Part shown: positions 45,328-56,220 of the stretch, piece after piece
Numbering within the stretch: the first letter of the stretch is position 1
Layout: each line of letters begins with the position of its first letter
Source of the DNA: Nevskiales bacterium
GTDB lineage: Bacteria; Pseudomonadota; Gammaproteobacteria; Nevskiales; Nevskiaceae
Direction of reading: 5' to 3'
DNA: 64,000 nt
Assembly (NCBI GenBank): GCA_028698335.1
Contig: JAQVDP010000001.1
Location: forward strand, 62,001-126,000
The notes under the pieces: generated by a model
Told to the model about the DNA's origin: nothing
The model's database searches: none
The model's input: the letters and a program-made list of their open reading frames with translations, nothing else
Translations under genes and position numbers: made by a program

Positions 45328-47481
45328 CTACGTCCCCATCGCCGGATCGCTGATCGACGCGACGCCGTTCTCGATCCGGCCGGCGAAGCGGCGGCTGTAG
45401 CCGCTGGCGTCGTCCTGCAGCGTCACCTGGAAGTCGTACCAGCGCCGGGTCGCCGCCAGCGACCAGCGATACTCGGTCGACTCGCCGGCGCCGAGCACGA
45501 ACTGCCAGGGCCCGCCCAGTCCGTAGGCCCGGTCGGCGACCACCAGTGTGCACGGCTGCGTGCCGCCGTTGCTCATCTGCAGCAGCAGGTCGCCGTCCGG
45601 CAATGCGTAGCACACGCGCAGCTCCGGCTCGGCCCTGCCCTGCGCCGCCGGATCGCCGGTGAAGTGCCGGTGCCAGCCGTTGGGCCCGAGCACCCACAGG
45701 TCGTAGCGGCCGTCGTCCCCGTCCAGATTCCAGACGTCGTCGAGCAGCCGGCCGGCCTCGACGCCGTAGCGCCGCGGGTCGCGGTCCAGGTGCAGCCGGT
45801 CATAGACATGGAACACCGCGCCGGCGGCGCCGGTATTGCCGAACAGCAGCCGCAGTTGCCGCTGCCGCGCGTCGAGCTGCGCGGTCGCGTGCAGTTCATA
45901 CGGCAGGGCCCGCGATGCCTTGACCCCGGCCAGCTGCCCCGGCGGTTGCTGCACCGACTCGTCCGGCACCGCAACCTGCGAACGGAATTCCTGGCCGATG
46001 CGGATCAGGTCGGCGGCGGCCTTGCTGCGCGTCGGCAGGGACTCGATCGCGTCGTCGTTCGGCGAGACGAAGTTGAAGCAGCTCATCAGGTCGCCCGAAA
46101 ACGCGCGGCGCCAGTCAGAAATGTTGGGCTCGGCGACGCCGAAACGCTGTTCGAGGAAGCGGATGACCGACGTGTGATCGAAGGCCTGGGAGCAGACCCA
46201 GCCGCCGCGGCTCCATGGCGACACCACATAGAACGGCACGCGCGGGCCGGGGCCGAACACGTGGTCGTGGAAGGTCTCGCCGCCGTAGTACTCGCTGTCG
46301 AGATCGGCGACGGTGGACTTGCCGGCGAGGCTGCCGTCGGCGTTCTTCGACGGCGCCGCATGCGGCGGCACGTGATCGAAGAATCCGTCGTTCTCGTCGA
46401 AGCCGATCAGCAGCACGGTCTTGCCGAACACCTCGGGATGTTCGGTCAGCGCGTTGAGCACCTCCTGGATGTACCAGCCGCCCTGCACCGGGCTCGACGG
46501 CCCCGGGTGCTCGGAATAGCTCGCCGGTGCCACGACCCACGACACCTGCGGCAGCTTGCCGGCGGCGATGTCGGCGGCGAAGTCCCGCAGCATGTCCGGG
46601 TTGGCGATGTTGCCCCGGGGCATGGTGTTGGCGACCCCCTTGTACAGCGGATTGCCGACATCGTCAGCGTCCCGGTAGGCCGGATACGGCGAACCGTCGC
46701 TGTCGTTGCCGGCGGCCTCGTTGGCACTGCGGTACTGGCGGAAGCCGGCCAGCGGATTGTCGGTGAAGTTGTCCGGCAGGTTCTGGTACAGCTTCCAGCT
46801 CACGCCGGCCTGCTGCAGGCGCTCCGGATAGGTCGTCCAGGTGTAGCCCTCGCTCGAAGGACCGAGGCTGTCGTAGGCGTTGCTGATCGCCGGGCCGCCG
46901 TCGGCGGCAGCCGGGTCGTTGGTACCGCTCCAGTAGAACAGGCGGTTGGTATTGGTGCCGCCGTGGAACGCGCAGTGATAGGCATCGCAGAGCGTGAACG
47001 CATTGGCCAGCGCGAACTGGTATTCGAGTTCGGCCTCCCGGTAGTAGCCCATCGACTGCGGCTCCTTGTAGGTCGGCCAGTCGTCGATGCGGCCGTTGTG
47101 CCATGCCGGGATCGCGTTGTCCCAGCCATGCGGTGTGCCGGAGACGCGCTGCGCGTTGCCCTGCGTGCTGTCGAGGTGGTACGGCATGATGATGCGCGTC
47201 GCCTCCCCGCTGACGTAGCGCTGCTCCCAGACGCTGCGCCCGTCCGGCAACGGAATGGTGATGCGGTCGCCGAACCCGCGCACGCCGGGCAGGGTGCCGA
47301 AGTAATGGTCGAAGCTGCGGTTCTCCTGGATCAGGATCACGACATGCTCGACGTCCGCGAGCGTTCCGGTCTTGTGATGCGCCGGGATCGCCAGCGCCTT
47401 GCGGATGCTCGCGGGCATCAGGCCCGCCGTCGCGGCACCCCCTGCCAGCTTGAGGAAACGCCGCCGGTCAACGCGCGCCAT
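45328..47481 (-). CDS. Phosphocholine-specific phospholipase C, Tat-exported
   Basis: A 717-residue enzyme of the non-haemolytic phospholipase C / acid phosphatase-like family. The Tat signal is RRRFLK with LAGGAATAGLMPA. The catalytic start ILIQENRSFDHYFGTLPGVRGFGD is classic for the family (metal/nucleophile region). VLLIGFDENDGFFDHVPPH and FDHTSVIRFLEQRF follow, then two C-terminal beta domains. The ATG at 47481 follows AGGAGG. It hydrolyses phosphatidylcholine or sphingomyelin outside the inner membrane. Its start overlaps the small lipoprotein gene by 14 bp. Confidence 0.93.
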   Translation of the reverse strand: MARVDRRRFLKLAGGAATAGLMPASIRKALAIPAHHKTGTLADVEHVVILIQENRSFDHYFGTLPGVRGFGDRITIPLPDGRSVWEQRYVSGEATRIIMPYHLDSTQGNAQRVSGTPHGWDNAIPAWHNGRIDDWPTYKEPQSMGYYREAELEYQFALANAFTLCDAYHCAFHGGTNTNRLFYWSGTNDPAAADGGPAISNAYDSLGPSSEGYTWTTYPERLQQAGVSWKLYQNLPDNFTDNPLAGFRQYRSANEAAGNDSDGSPYPAYRDADDVGNPLYKGVANTMPRGNIANPDMLRDFAADIAAGKLPQVSWVVAPASYSEHPGPSSPVQGGWYIQEVLNALTEHPEVFGKTVLLIGFDENDGFFDHVPPHAAPSKNADGSLAGKSTVADLDSEYYGGETFHDHVFGPGPRVPFYVVSPWSRGGWVCSQAFDHTSVIRFLEQRFGVAEPNISDWRRAFSGDLMSCFNFVSPNDDAIESLPTRSKAAADLIRIGQEFRSQVAVPDESVQQPPGQLAGVKASRALPYELHATAQLDARQRQLRLLFGNTGAAGAVFHVYDRLHLDRDPRRYGVEAGRLLDDVWNLDGDDGRYDLWVLGPNGWHRHFTGDPAAQGRAEPELRVCYALPDGDLLLQMSNGGTQPCTLVVADRAYGLGGPWQFVLGAGESTEYRWSLAATRRWYDFQVTLQDDASGYSRRFAGRIENGVASISDPAMGT

Positions 47482-47707
47482 CGGACCCCTCCTGCGGCGG
47501 CGCGGCACAATCGCCCGCCTTGGCCACGGCTCCGTGCGCGTCCAGCGGCGCGATCGCCGCCGGATCCGGCGCGCAGTGCACACCGTCCGGAACCGGCGCC
47601 GGGCCAACGCTGGATTCGACCGGCTCCGATGAGCCGCAGGCGCCGACGAGCAACGCCACCGCCGATGCCGCCAGCGCGAGCGCCGGCGCCCTGTAGGGGT
47701 TCGCCAT
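47468..47707 (-). CDS. Small lipoprotein upstream of phospholipase C
   Basis: A 79-residue protein with a lipoprotein signal peptide (LALAASAVALLVGAC, lipobox LVGAC, Cys at about residue 24). The rest is a short Pro/Ala-rich segment with two further cysteines (VHCAPDP, AGDCAAP). It overlaps the phospholipase gene start, so it is translated from the same message. I do not recognise a family; it could be an accessory or a chaperone-like lipoprotein for the phospholipase. Confidence 0.7.
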   Translation of the reverse strand: MANPYRAPALALAASAVALLVGACGSSEPVESSVGPAPVPDGVHCAPDPAAIAPLDAHGAVAKAGDCAAPPQEGSDGAR

Positions 47708-47826
47708 GATGAGGGTCTTCCGGGTTCGGGTTCCGGGGGTCCGGAACGGGAAAAGCGGCGACCTTACGGCGAGCCTGTTGCAGGATCATGGACGGCGCGG
47801 GTCTGGCAAAGCACCGCGCCGCTGTC

Positions 47827-48177
47827 CTACAGCAGCGTCAGCACGTTCTCCGGCGGACGGCCGACCGCCGCCTTGCCGCGATAGACCACGATCGGCCGCT
47901 CCATCAGTTTCGGATGGCTGGCCAGCACGTCGATCCACTGCGCATCGCTGTACCCGCTGTCGGCCGACAGCCCCAGTTCACCGAACAGGGCTTCCTTGGT
48001 CCGGACGATCTGCAGCGGCTTGAGCCCGAGCAGCGCGCACAGCTCGGTCAGTTCCTTCTTCGACAACGGCTGCTTGAGGTATTCGACGACCTCGAGATCG
48101 ACGCCGCGGTCCTGCAACAGTTTCAGCGTCTCACGGCTCTTGGAACAGCGGGGATTGTGCAGGATCAGGTCGCGCAT
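47827..48177 (-). CDS. arsC: ArsC-family arsenate reductase (glutaredoxin type)
   Basis: A 116-residue thioredoxin-fold protein. The catalytic Cys is in LHNPRCSKSRETLKLL near residue 12. YLKQPLSKKELTEL, IVRTKEALF and HPKLMERPIVVYRGKAAVGRP with the family Arg residues follow. It reduces arsenate with glutathione/glutaredoxin in the E. coli ArsC type. No other ars gene is near, so it may be a housekeeping ArsC-like (YfgD/YffB-type) protein. Confidence 0.9.
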   Translation of the reverse strand: MRDLILHNPRCSKSRETLKLLQDRGVDLEVVEYLKQPLSKKELTELCALLGLKPLQIVRTKEALFGELGLSADSGYSDAQWIDVLASHPKLMERPIVVYRGKAAVGRPPENVLTLL

Positions 48178-48292
48178 CGATCGGGGACTCGTTCAAACCG
48201 GCGCGCATTATCGCATCCACGCCGGCGCCGCCATCGGTATGATGAATACGGGGTCGGCCGTTGGGGCCGAGGCATGGTTGGGGACTGTACGG

Positions 48293-49177
48293 ATGATGCT
48301 ACGCCGCCTGGGGGGATGGGCGCTGCTGCTGCTCGTGTTGATCGTGGCGACGGGCGCCGGCTACGTCTGGTTCGAATCACAGACGCGGATCGAGCGGCCG
48401 TGGCCGATCGACGCGGCGGGGCTCGCGATCCCGGCCGACCCGGCCGCGCTCGAGCGCGGCGAGCATCTGGCGGTGACGCGGGGCTGTACCTTCTGCCACG
48501 CCGCCGACCTCGGCGGCCAGATCCTGACGGACGATGGGTTCATGGGACGCGTCGTCGCCGGCAACCTGACCACGGGCCCCGGCAGCGCGCTGCTGCGCTA
48601 TGACGACGCCCGCCTGGTCCGGGCCATCCGCCACGGCGTCGGCAGCAACGACCGCAGCCTGGTGGTGATGCCGTCGGAGAGCTATCACGCCCTCAGCGAC
48701 GCCGACGTCGGTGCGCTGATCGCGTATCTGCGCAGCGTCCCGCCGGTCGAGCGCGCGTTGCCGGCCACGCGGGTCGGACCGGGCGCGCGGATGCTGATCG
48801 CACTGAACAAGGCCCCGCTGCTGACCGCCGAGATCGTCGACCACGAAGCGGTGCGCGCGCCGGAGCCCCCGGAGGCGGTGACCGCCGAATACGGCGCCTA
48901 CGTCGCCAGCATGTGCGTCGGCTGCCATGGCCCGGACTACAGCGGCGGACTGGTCCACGGCCCGCCCGGCACGCCGCCGTCGATCGACCTGCGCCCGGGC
49001 GGCCCGCTGTCGGGCTGGGACGAGGAGCAGTTCCTGATGGCGTTGCGCCACGGCCGGCGCCCGGACGGCAGCATCATGGATCCGTCGGTGATGCCGTGGC
49101 CCGCCTTCACCACGCTGACCGATACCGAAGCGCGTGCGATCTGGGCCTTCCTGAAGACCCTGCCCGCATCCCCCTGA
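48293..49177 (+). CDS. Membrane-anchored dihaem cytochrome c
   Basis: A 294-residue protein with an N-terminal helix (LGGWALLLLVLIVATGAGYVW) that acts as an uncleaved anchor or signal peptide. Two haem-binding motifs are present: CTFCH near residue 63 and CVGCH near residue 206. Each is followed by a c-type domain with later Met-containing segments (VVMPSES, PSVMPWPAF) that could supply the axial Met ligands. It is probably a periplasmic electron carrier attached to an alcohol or other dehydrogenase, but no partner is adjacent. Confidence 0.9.
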   Translation: MMLRRLGGWALLLLVLIVATGAGYVWFESQTRIERPWPIDAAGLAIPADPAALERGEHLAVTRGCTFCHAADLGGQILTDDGFMGRVVAGNLTTGPGSALLRYDDARLVRAIRHGVGSNDRSLVVMPSESYHALSDADVGALIAYLRSVPPVERALPATRVGPGARMLIALNKAPLLTAEIVDHEAVRAPEPPEAVTAEYGAYVASMCVGCHGPDYSGGLVHGPPGTPPSIDLRPGGPLSGWDEEQFLMALRHGRRPDGSIMDPSVMPWPAFTTLTDTEARAIWAFLKTLPASP

Positions 49178-49183
49178 CCGCTG

Positions 49184-49936
49184 TCAGGACGCGGGGGCGG
49201 CGTTGACGATGCCGACCTCGAGCTCGGCGAACCAGTTGATGAAGCGTTCGATATCGGCGCCGCGGTAGATCGCGCCGTGCTGCGGGCACAGCAGGTCGAG
49301 GTCAAGCTTGGCGACGCGCTCGCACCAGTCGCGCTTGGCCGCGTCCGACCCCATCCAGCGCTGGTGGAAACCCTTGGCGTGGCGGATATGCGCGTCGAAG
49401 TCCTCGACGAACAGGCCGCCCTGGCCGGGCGGCAGCAGCGCGGCGCCGACGTCGCCGGAGAACAGCAGCTTCGCCGCCGGATCGTACAGGTGGAAATTGC
49501 CGGAGGAATGCAGGTAGTGGGCGGGCACGGCACGCAGCCTGAGCCGGCCCTGGACGATCTCCATGCCCTCGTCGGGGATCGACACGAAGGTCTCGGCGGT
49601 GCCGCCGAAGTGCGGAATGAACCCCGCCCACAGCCAGCTGCAGTAGCACTTCAGCGCCGGATTGAATTCCAGCCACAGGCTCAGCGACGACACGATGTCC
49701 GGATCCTGGTGCGAAGCGAAGATCCCGCCGATATGCGCCGGATCGTATTCGGCGCTGATCGCCGAGAACACCGCCGGAAAGATCTCCATGCCGCCGGGAT
49801 CGCACAGCATCGCGTCGGCTCCGTCGACGACCAGATACTCGTTGGTGTCGATCAGATAGTCCGGCCGGTCGGGATCGCGCGCGATCGCATACCAGCGCCG
49901 GCTTCCCGCTTCGAAGATCTTCTGCGCCACTTTCAT
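49184..49936 (-). CDS. ODP-type diiron metallo-beta-lactamase-fold protein (oxygen/iron sensor candidate)
   Basis: A 250-residue protein of the flavodiiron/ODP branch of the metallo-beta-lactamase fold. Candidate metal ligands are His76, Asp78 and Asp80 (FASHQDPD, replacing the usual HxExDH), His140 or His143 (PAHYLHSSGNFHLYD), Asp162 (FSGDVGAALL) and His220 (CPQHGAIYRG). It has no flavodoxin domain. Its start overlaps the stop of the MCP-like gene by 4 bp (ATGA), so the two are translationally coupled. In Treponema an ODP protein with a cytoplasmic MCP senses oxygen for chemotaxis; the same pairing is seen here. Confidence 0.85.
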   Translation of the reverse strand: MKVAQKIFEAGSRRWYAIARDPDRPDYLIDTNEYLVVDGADAMLCDPGGMEIFPAVFSAISAEYDPAHIGGIFASHQDPDIVSSLSLWLEFNPALKCYCSWLWAGFIPHFGGTAETFVSIPDEGMEIVQGRLRLRAVPAHYLHSSGNFHLYDPAAKLLFSGDVGAALLPPGQGGLFVEDFDAHIRHAKGFHQRWMGSDAAKRDWCERVAKLDLDLLCPQHGAIYRGADIERFINWFAELEVGIVNAAPAS

Positions 49937-50673
49937 CGGCCGCTCTCCTCGGTGGCCTTGGCGAGGTCGCCCAACGCGGACTCGATCTGATCGATGGTCC
50001 GGCTGAACTCCGCCGAAACCTGGGTCAATGCCTGGGCGAACTCGCCACCGTAGGCGGCTTCGACCCGCGCCAGGCGCGCCAGCACGATGCCGAGCTGGAC
50101 CAGCGGCCGCAACTCGCCCACCCAGTTCGCCAGCGCCGCACGCATCTGCGCGATCCCGGCCAGATGGGCGTCGGCGCTCTGCTGCTGCCGGCGCCGCACC
50201 CGCTCGACCTGCGCGTCGATGGCCGCGGTCTGTGGCGGCACCCGCCGCAAAATCGCCACGTAGCGTCCCTGGCGGACCAGCGCGGTGACGGCCGCGACCG
50301 AGGTCGACGTCTGCTGCCGCAGCGCCTCCATCTTCTGCGACAGCTCCACGGCGAACCCGCGCAGCTCCCCGGACAGCACGCCGAAGCCGCGCGCGGCGTC
50401 GCCGGCGCGACGCGCCAGCAGGATCGCGTTGAGCGCCATCATGTTGATCTGGAAGGCGGGGTGGACCACCGCCTTGATCTCCTCGTTGATCCGCACGATC
50501 CGGTGCAGCTCGGCGGCACTGCCGCCGACACCGCGCCGCCTGGCGGACGCACGGGCGCCGGGCGCAAGCGGCGCCGCGGGCGACCGGCGCGCCCCGGTGC
50601 GCGCCATCCCGCCGCGCCCGTCTGCCGGAACGGGGGCGGCGGGGGGCGGGCTGATCTGTGGCGTCGGCATCAT
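49933..50673 (-). CDS. Soluble methyl-accepting-chemotaxis-like signalling protein
   Basis: A 246-residue protein without signal peptide or transmembrane helix. After a Pro/Ala-rich N-terminus it has an MCP-like hairpin tip at residues about 68-112 (FQINMMALNAILLARRAG, then RGFGVLSGELRGFAVEL), shorter and partly degenerate compared with the MCP consensus. A helical C-terminal part follows. It overlaps the ODP-like gene. The ATG at 50673 is the first of two adjacent ATGs and the start is not certain. It likely relays the state of the diiron protein to a kinase or other partner; no che genes are in the window. Confidence 0.75.
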   Translation of the reverse strand: MMPTPQISPPPAAPVPADGRGGMARTGARRSPAAPLAPGARASARRRGVGGSAAELHRIVRINEEIKAVVHPAFQINMMALNAILLARRAGDAARGFGVLSGELRGFAVELSQKMEALRQQTSTSVAAVTALVRQGRYVAILRRVPPQTAAIDAQVERVRRRQQQSADAHLAGIAQMRAALANWVGELRPLVQLGIVLARLARVEAAYGGEFAQALTQVSAEFSRTIDQIESALGDLAKATEESGR

Positions 50674-50998
50674 CTCGGTCGGCAAGGCATCCTCTGCTCG
50701 GCAACGGTGCCATCCGGCACCCTGAAGCTCACCATACGCGTACGCGCCCCGGCGCAGCGGGTCCGCGCGACGGGTGGCCGGAGCCGCACGATCCAGCGGC
50801 GTGACCCCGCCCCGGGCGGACGGAACGGCCCGATCACGCGGATGATCCGGACCGTCTCCGGTCAAACCCAACCTTTGCCCCAACCCCCGCCGCCGCGGCC
50901 GCGGGCAATCCCGAACTTCGGTTAGGCCCGCCTGGCACGGGCGGCCCGGATGATGTGAACTGCCGGATCGTGCCGGCGTTTCCGACCAGAGCAAGGGC
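50674..50998. other. Non-coding gap between MCP-like and MaoC genes
   Basis: About 325 bases between divergently transcribed genes. I see no convincing gene. A short inverted repeat GACCG-TCTC-CGGTC lies at 50850-50863. The promoters of both directions must lie here, but no clear -35/-10 pair is evident in this GC-rich stretch. Confidence 0.5.
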
Positions 50999-51460
50999 AT
51001 GCTTGAGGGATACCGCTTCGACACCGTCGCCGAGTTCGTCGGCAAGGAGCTGGGTGTGACGCCATGGCAGGCGGTCACCCAGACGCAGATCGACCAGTTC
51101 GCCGACTGCACCGGCGACCATCAGTGGATTCACGTCGATCCGGAGCGCTGTGCGCGCGAGAGTCCGTTCAAGGCCCCGGTCGCGCACGGCTTCCTGACCC
51201 TGTCGCTGCTGGCCAAGCTGCTGATGGATCTGGGCATCGTGCCGAAGGACGCGTCGCGCGCGATCAACGCCGGTGTCGACGCGGTCCGCTTCAAGGCCCC
51301 GGTACGCGCCGGCGCCCGGGTCCGCGCCCGGGTGACGATCGAGCGCGCCGAGCCCAAGGGCGACGCCCGCATGCTCGTCGTCGCCGCCGCCGCGCTGGAG
51401 GTCGAGGACGAACAGGATCCGGCGCTGACCGCGAAGGTCACCGTCATGCTGTTCCGCTGA
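50999..51460 (+). CDS. MaoC-family (R)-specific enoyl-CoA hydratase-like protein
   Basis: A 153-residue hot-dog-fold protein. The catalytic motif is FADCTGDHQWIHVDPERC (Asp and His of the R-hydratase 2 site), with APVAHGFLTLSLLAKLL following. The ATG at 50999 is preceded by AGCAAGGGC. It sits 11 bp before phaC. It could supply (R)-3-hydroxyacyl-CoA monomers from beta-oxidation to the PHA synthase, the usual role of PhaJ-type hydratases. Confidence 0.9.
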   Translation: MLEGYRFDTVAEFVGKELGVTPWQAVTQTQIDQFADCTGDHQWIHVDPERCARESPFKAPVAHGFLTLSLLAKLLMDLGIVPKDASRAINAGVDAVRFKAPVRAGARVRARVTIERAEPKGDARMLVVAAAALEVEDEQDPALTAKVTVMLFR

Positions 51461-51471
51461 GGGAGGCGCTC

Positions 51472-53154
51472 ATGGGCAAGCCGCAGGACGAACCGATCGC
51501 CAGCCACAGCGCCGAAGTCATACTCGGCCCGAATCCCTTCATCGGCTTCCGCGCCCGCGACATCGCGCGCGAAGTCATCCGCGCCGCCAAGCTCGCGGTG
51601 CTGCAACCACGCCTCACCGCACAGACGACGCTGCAGCTCGGACAGGAGCTGCGCAAGGTGCTCAGCGACGAATCCGAACTGGCGCCGGCCCCGCGCGACC
51701 GGCGTTTCGGCGCCGAGGACTGGATGCGGGACCCCCGCTACCGCAAGTGGCTGCAGGCTTGGCTGGCCCTGAACCAGACCAGCCGCGACTGGGTGGAATC
51801 CCAGAATCTGGCGCCGCACAGCCGCGCGCGTCTGCAGTTCATGACCTCGCTGGTGCTCGACGCGCTGGCACCGTCGAACTCGCCGCTGCAGCCCGAAGCG
51901 GTCAAGCGCTTCCGCGAGACCGGCGGCCGCAGCGCCGTCGACGGCCTCAACAACCTGCTGCGCGACGTCCGCGACAATCGCGGCCTGCCGGCGCAGGTCG
52001 ACAAGGACCAGTTCGAGGTCGGCCGCAATCTGGCGACGACCCCCGGAGCGGTGGTCCTGCGCACCGAACTGATCGAGCTGATCCAGTACACGCCGGTGAC
52101 CGCACAGGTCCACGAGCTGCCGGTGCTGATCGTGCCGCCGCAGATCAACAAGTTCTACGTGTTCGACCTGTCGCCCCAGAAGAGCGTGGTCAAGGCGCTG
52201 GTCGAACAGGGCCTGCAGGTGTTCGTGCTCAGCTGGCGCAATCCCGAGGCCGCGCAGCGCGACTGGGGCCTGGCCGAATACGCCGCGGCGATCGACATGG
52301 CGGTGTCGGCGATCTGCGCGCTGACCGAGGCACCCAGGCTCAATCTGGTCGGCGCCTGCGCCGGCGGCGTGACGCTGGCCAGCTACGTCGCCACCCGCGC
52401 TGCCGCCGGCGATCCGCGCGTGAATTCCCTGTCGCTGATGGTCAACGCCCTGGATCTGTCATCGTCGGGTGAAACGCCGCTGGGGCTGTTCGCGACGCCG
52501 ACCGCGATCCGCGCGGCCAAGCAGTACTCGCAGTCCAAGGGCGTGCTCGACGGCAAGGACATGAGCAGCGCCTTCGCGTGGCTGCGCCCCAACGATCTGA
52601 TCTGGAACTACTGGGTCAACAACGTGCTGCTCGGCCGCAAGCCGCCGGCCTTCGACGTGCTGTACTGGAACAACGACAGCACGCGCCTGCCGGCGCGGCT
52701 GCACGGCGAGTTCCTCGACATCTACCGGGGCAATGCGCTGGCCAATCCCGGCACCTTGCGGCTGCACGGCGTGCCGGTGGACCTGGGCCGGGTGAAATGC
52801 GACAACTACCTGATCGCCGGCCTCAACGATCACATCACGCCATGGCAGACCTGTTACCGCAGCACCCAGCTGTTCGGCGGCAAGAGCACCTTCGTGCTCG
52901 CCAACAGCGGCCACGTGCAGACCATCCTCAACCCGCCCGGCAACAAGAAGGCGGAGTTCTGGAGCGGCGGTCGCATCGGCGAGGATCCGGAGGCCTGGCG
53001 CGAAACCGCGCGGCGGCGCCCCGGCAGCTGGTGGCCGCACTGGCACGCCTGGCTGAAGAAGCACGGCGGCGCGTTGAAGGATGCGCCGGCCAAACTCGGC
53101 AGCAAGGATTATCCGGTGCTGATGGACGCACCGGGCCAGTACGTCCGCAACTGA
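51472..53154 (+). CDS. phaC: Poly(3-hydroxyalkanoate) synthase, class II-like
   Basis: A 560-residue PHA synthase. The lipase-like box LVGACAGGVTLASY places catalytic Cys at about residue 296, the position and length typical of class II synthases of Pseudomonas. LIVPPQINKFYVFDLSPQKS, CDNYLIAGLNDHITPWQTCY (catalytic Asp region) and FVLANSGHVQTILNPPGNKK (catalytic His) follow. The ATG at 51472 is behind GGGAGG. With the MaoC hydratase upstream and the depolymerase downstream it forms a medium-chain PHA storage operon. Confidence 0.95.
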   Translation: MGKPQDEPIASHSAEVILGPNPFIGFRARDIAREVIRAAKLAVLQPRLTAQTTLQLGQELRKVLSDESELAPAPRDRRFGAEDWMRDPRYRKWLQAWLALNQTSRDWVESQNLAPHSRARLQFMTSLVLDALAPSNSPLQPEAVKRFRETGGRSAVDGLNNLLRDVRDNRGLPAQVDKDQFEVGRNLATTPGAVVLRTELIELIQYTPVTAQVHELPVLIVPPQINKFYVFDLSPQKSVVKALVEQGLQVFVLSWRNPEAAQRDWGLAEYAAAIDMAVSAICALTEAPRLNLVGACAGGVTLASYVATRAAAGDPRVNSLSLMVNALDLSSSGETPLGLFATPTAIRAAKQYSQSKGVLDGKDMSSAFAWLRPNDLIWNYWVNNVLLGRKPPAFDVLYWNNDSTRLPARLHGEFLDIYRGNALANPGTLRLHGVPVDLGRVKCDNYLIAGLNDHITPWQTCYRSTQLFGGKSTFVLANSGHVQTILNPPGNKKAEFWSGGRIGEDPEAWRETARRRPGSWWPHWHAWLKKHGGALKDAPAKLGSKDYPVLMDAPGQYVRN

Positions 53155-53164
53155 TCCTTTCCGC

Positions 53165-54067
53165 ATGAGTCTGAGTCGTCGCCTCGACGAGGCCCGCGCG
53201 TGGGGCTCGTCCCGCGAGCGTCAGCGTTCGGCCCTGGACGAAGCCGGCGTCCGGATCGATCACGCGACGGTGCACGGCATCCAGCTGCGCTATGCCTGGC
53301 GTCCCGGCACCGGCACGCCGCTGCTGTTCTGCAACGGCATCGGCGCCAACTTCGAGCTGGTGCTGCCGCTGGTCCGGGCGCTGAAGGACGTCCCGGTGCT
53401 GCTGTTCGACGTGCCGGGGACCGGCGGCTCGCCGCCGGCCTGGTTCTGGCCGAGCCTGAAGCGCTACGCCCACCTCGCCGTCGGCCTGCTCGACGCCGTC
53501 GGCCAGCACGGCAAGTTCGACGTCGCCGGCGTGTCCTGGGGCGGCGGCCTGGCGCAGCGTGTGGCCTACGACCACGCCTACCGCGTCCGCCGCCTGATCC
53601 TGATGGCGACCAGCGCCGGCGCGGTGATGGTGCCCGGCAAGATGTCGGCGCTGATCCGCATGACCACGCCGCAGCGCTACCTGTCGCGCACCTACATGGC
53701 GCGGCACGCGGCGACGATCTACGGCGGCGAGATGCGTGGCCGCCCGGACCACGCGATCGAATTCGCCGGGATGACGCGCCCGCCGAGCACGCGCACCTAC
53801 CTGCAGCAGCTGACCGCGATCGCGACCTTCTCCAGCCTGCCGTGGCTGCACCGCGTCGAATGTCCGGCGCTGGTCATGACCGGCGACGACGATCCGCTGG
53901 TACGCCCGGTCAACGCCTACATCCTCGCCGGACTGCTGCCGCGCGGCCGCCTGCACGTGATCCGCGGCGGCGGCCACCTGTTCCTGTCCCTGCAGCCGGA
54001 GCTGTGCGCCGAAGTCATGCACGACTTCCTGCGCACCGATCCGATCCGCCACACGCCGACCGACTGA
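53165..54067 (+). CDS. phaZ: Intracellular PHA depolymerase (PhaZ)
   Basis: A 300-residue alpha/beta hydrolase. The oxyanion region LLFCNGIGANFELV precedes the nucleophile elbow GVSWGGGLAQ with Ser124; Asp in MTGDDDPLVRP and His in RGGGHLFLS complete the triad. The pattern is that of Pseudomonas mcl-PHA depolymerase, which releases 3-hydroxy acids from storage granules. It starts 10 bp after phaC and ends the operon. Confidence 0.92.
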   Translation: MSLSRRLDEARAWGSSRERQRSALDEAGVRIDHATVHGIQLRYAWRPGTGTPLLFCNGIGANFELVLPLVRALKDVPVLLFDVPGTGGSPPAWFWPSLKRYAHLAVGLLDAVGQHGKFDVAGVSWGGGLAQRVAYDHAYRVRRLILMATSAGAVMVPGKMSALIRMTTPQRYLSRTYMARHAATIYGGEMRGRPDHAIEFAGMTRPPSTRTYLQQLTAIATFSSLPWLHRVECPALVMTGDDDPLVRPVNAYILAGLLPRGRLHVIRGGGHLFLSLQPELCAEVMHDFLRTDPIRHTPTD

Positions 54068-54087
54068 GCGGATCGCGAAAACGAAAC

Positions 54088-54117
54088 GGCCCGCATCCGC
54101 TTTGGCGGATGCGGGCC
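54088..54117. terminator. Terminator hairpin between phaZ and typA
   Basis: A perfect 13-bp stem (GGCCCGCATCCGC with GCGGATGCGGGCC) closes a TTTG loop. On the minus strand it is followed by GTTTCGTTTTC, so it mainly ends the typA transcript and may also serve phaZ. Confidence 0.75.
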
Positions 54118-54142
54118 GGTCGACCGGCGTCGCAGCTGCGGA

Positions 54143-55978
<1,836 letters not shown>

Positions 55979-56220
55979 GGGAACACCCTGCAGGCTGGGA
56001 GGCGCAGCCCCGGCAAAACACGTCGATCGGATGACGGCGAACACCGTCGGACCGGCCCGGAGCGGCAAAAAGACGCGCGATTGTACGCGAGAGTGCTTGA
56101 CAAAGCATCGGATTTCGCGCTGACCCGGCCGTCCAGCGGGCGCGAGGCGGCCGTTTGACGCCGTATCCGGCTCCCGCGCGACCGTTGCGGCTAGGGTTGC
56201 GGCATCGAATGGAGACCCCC

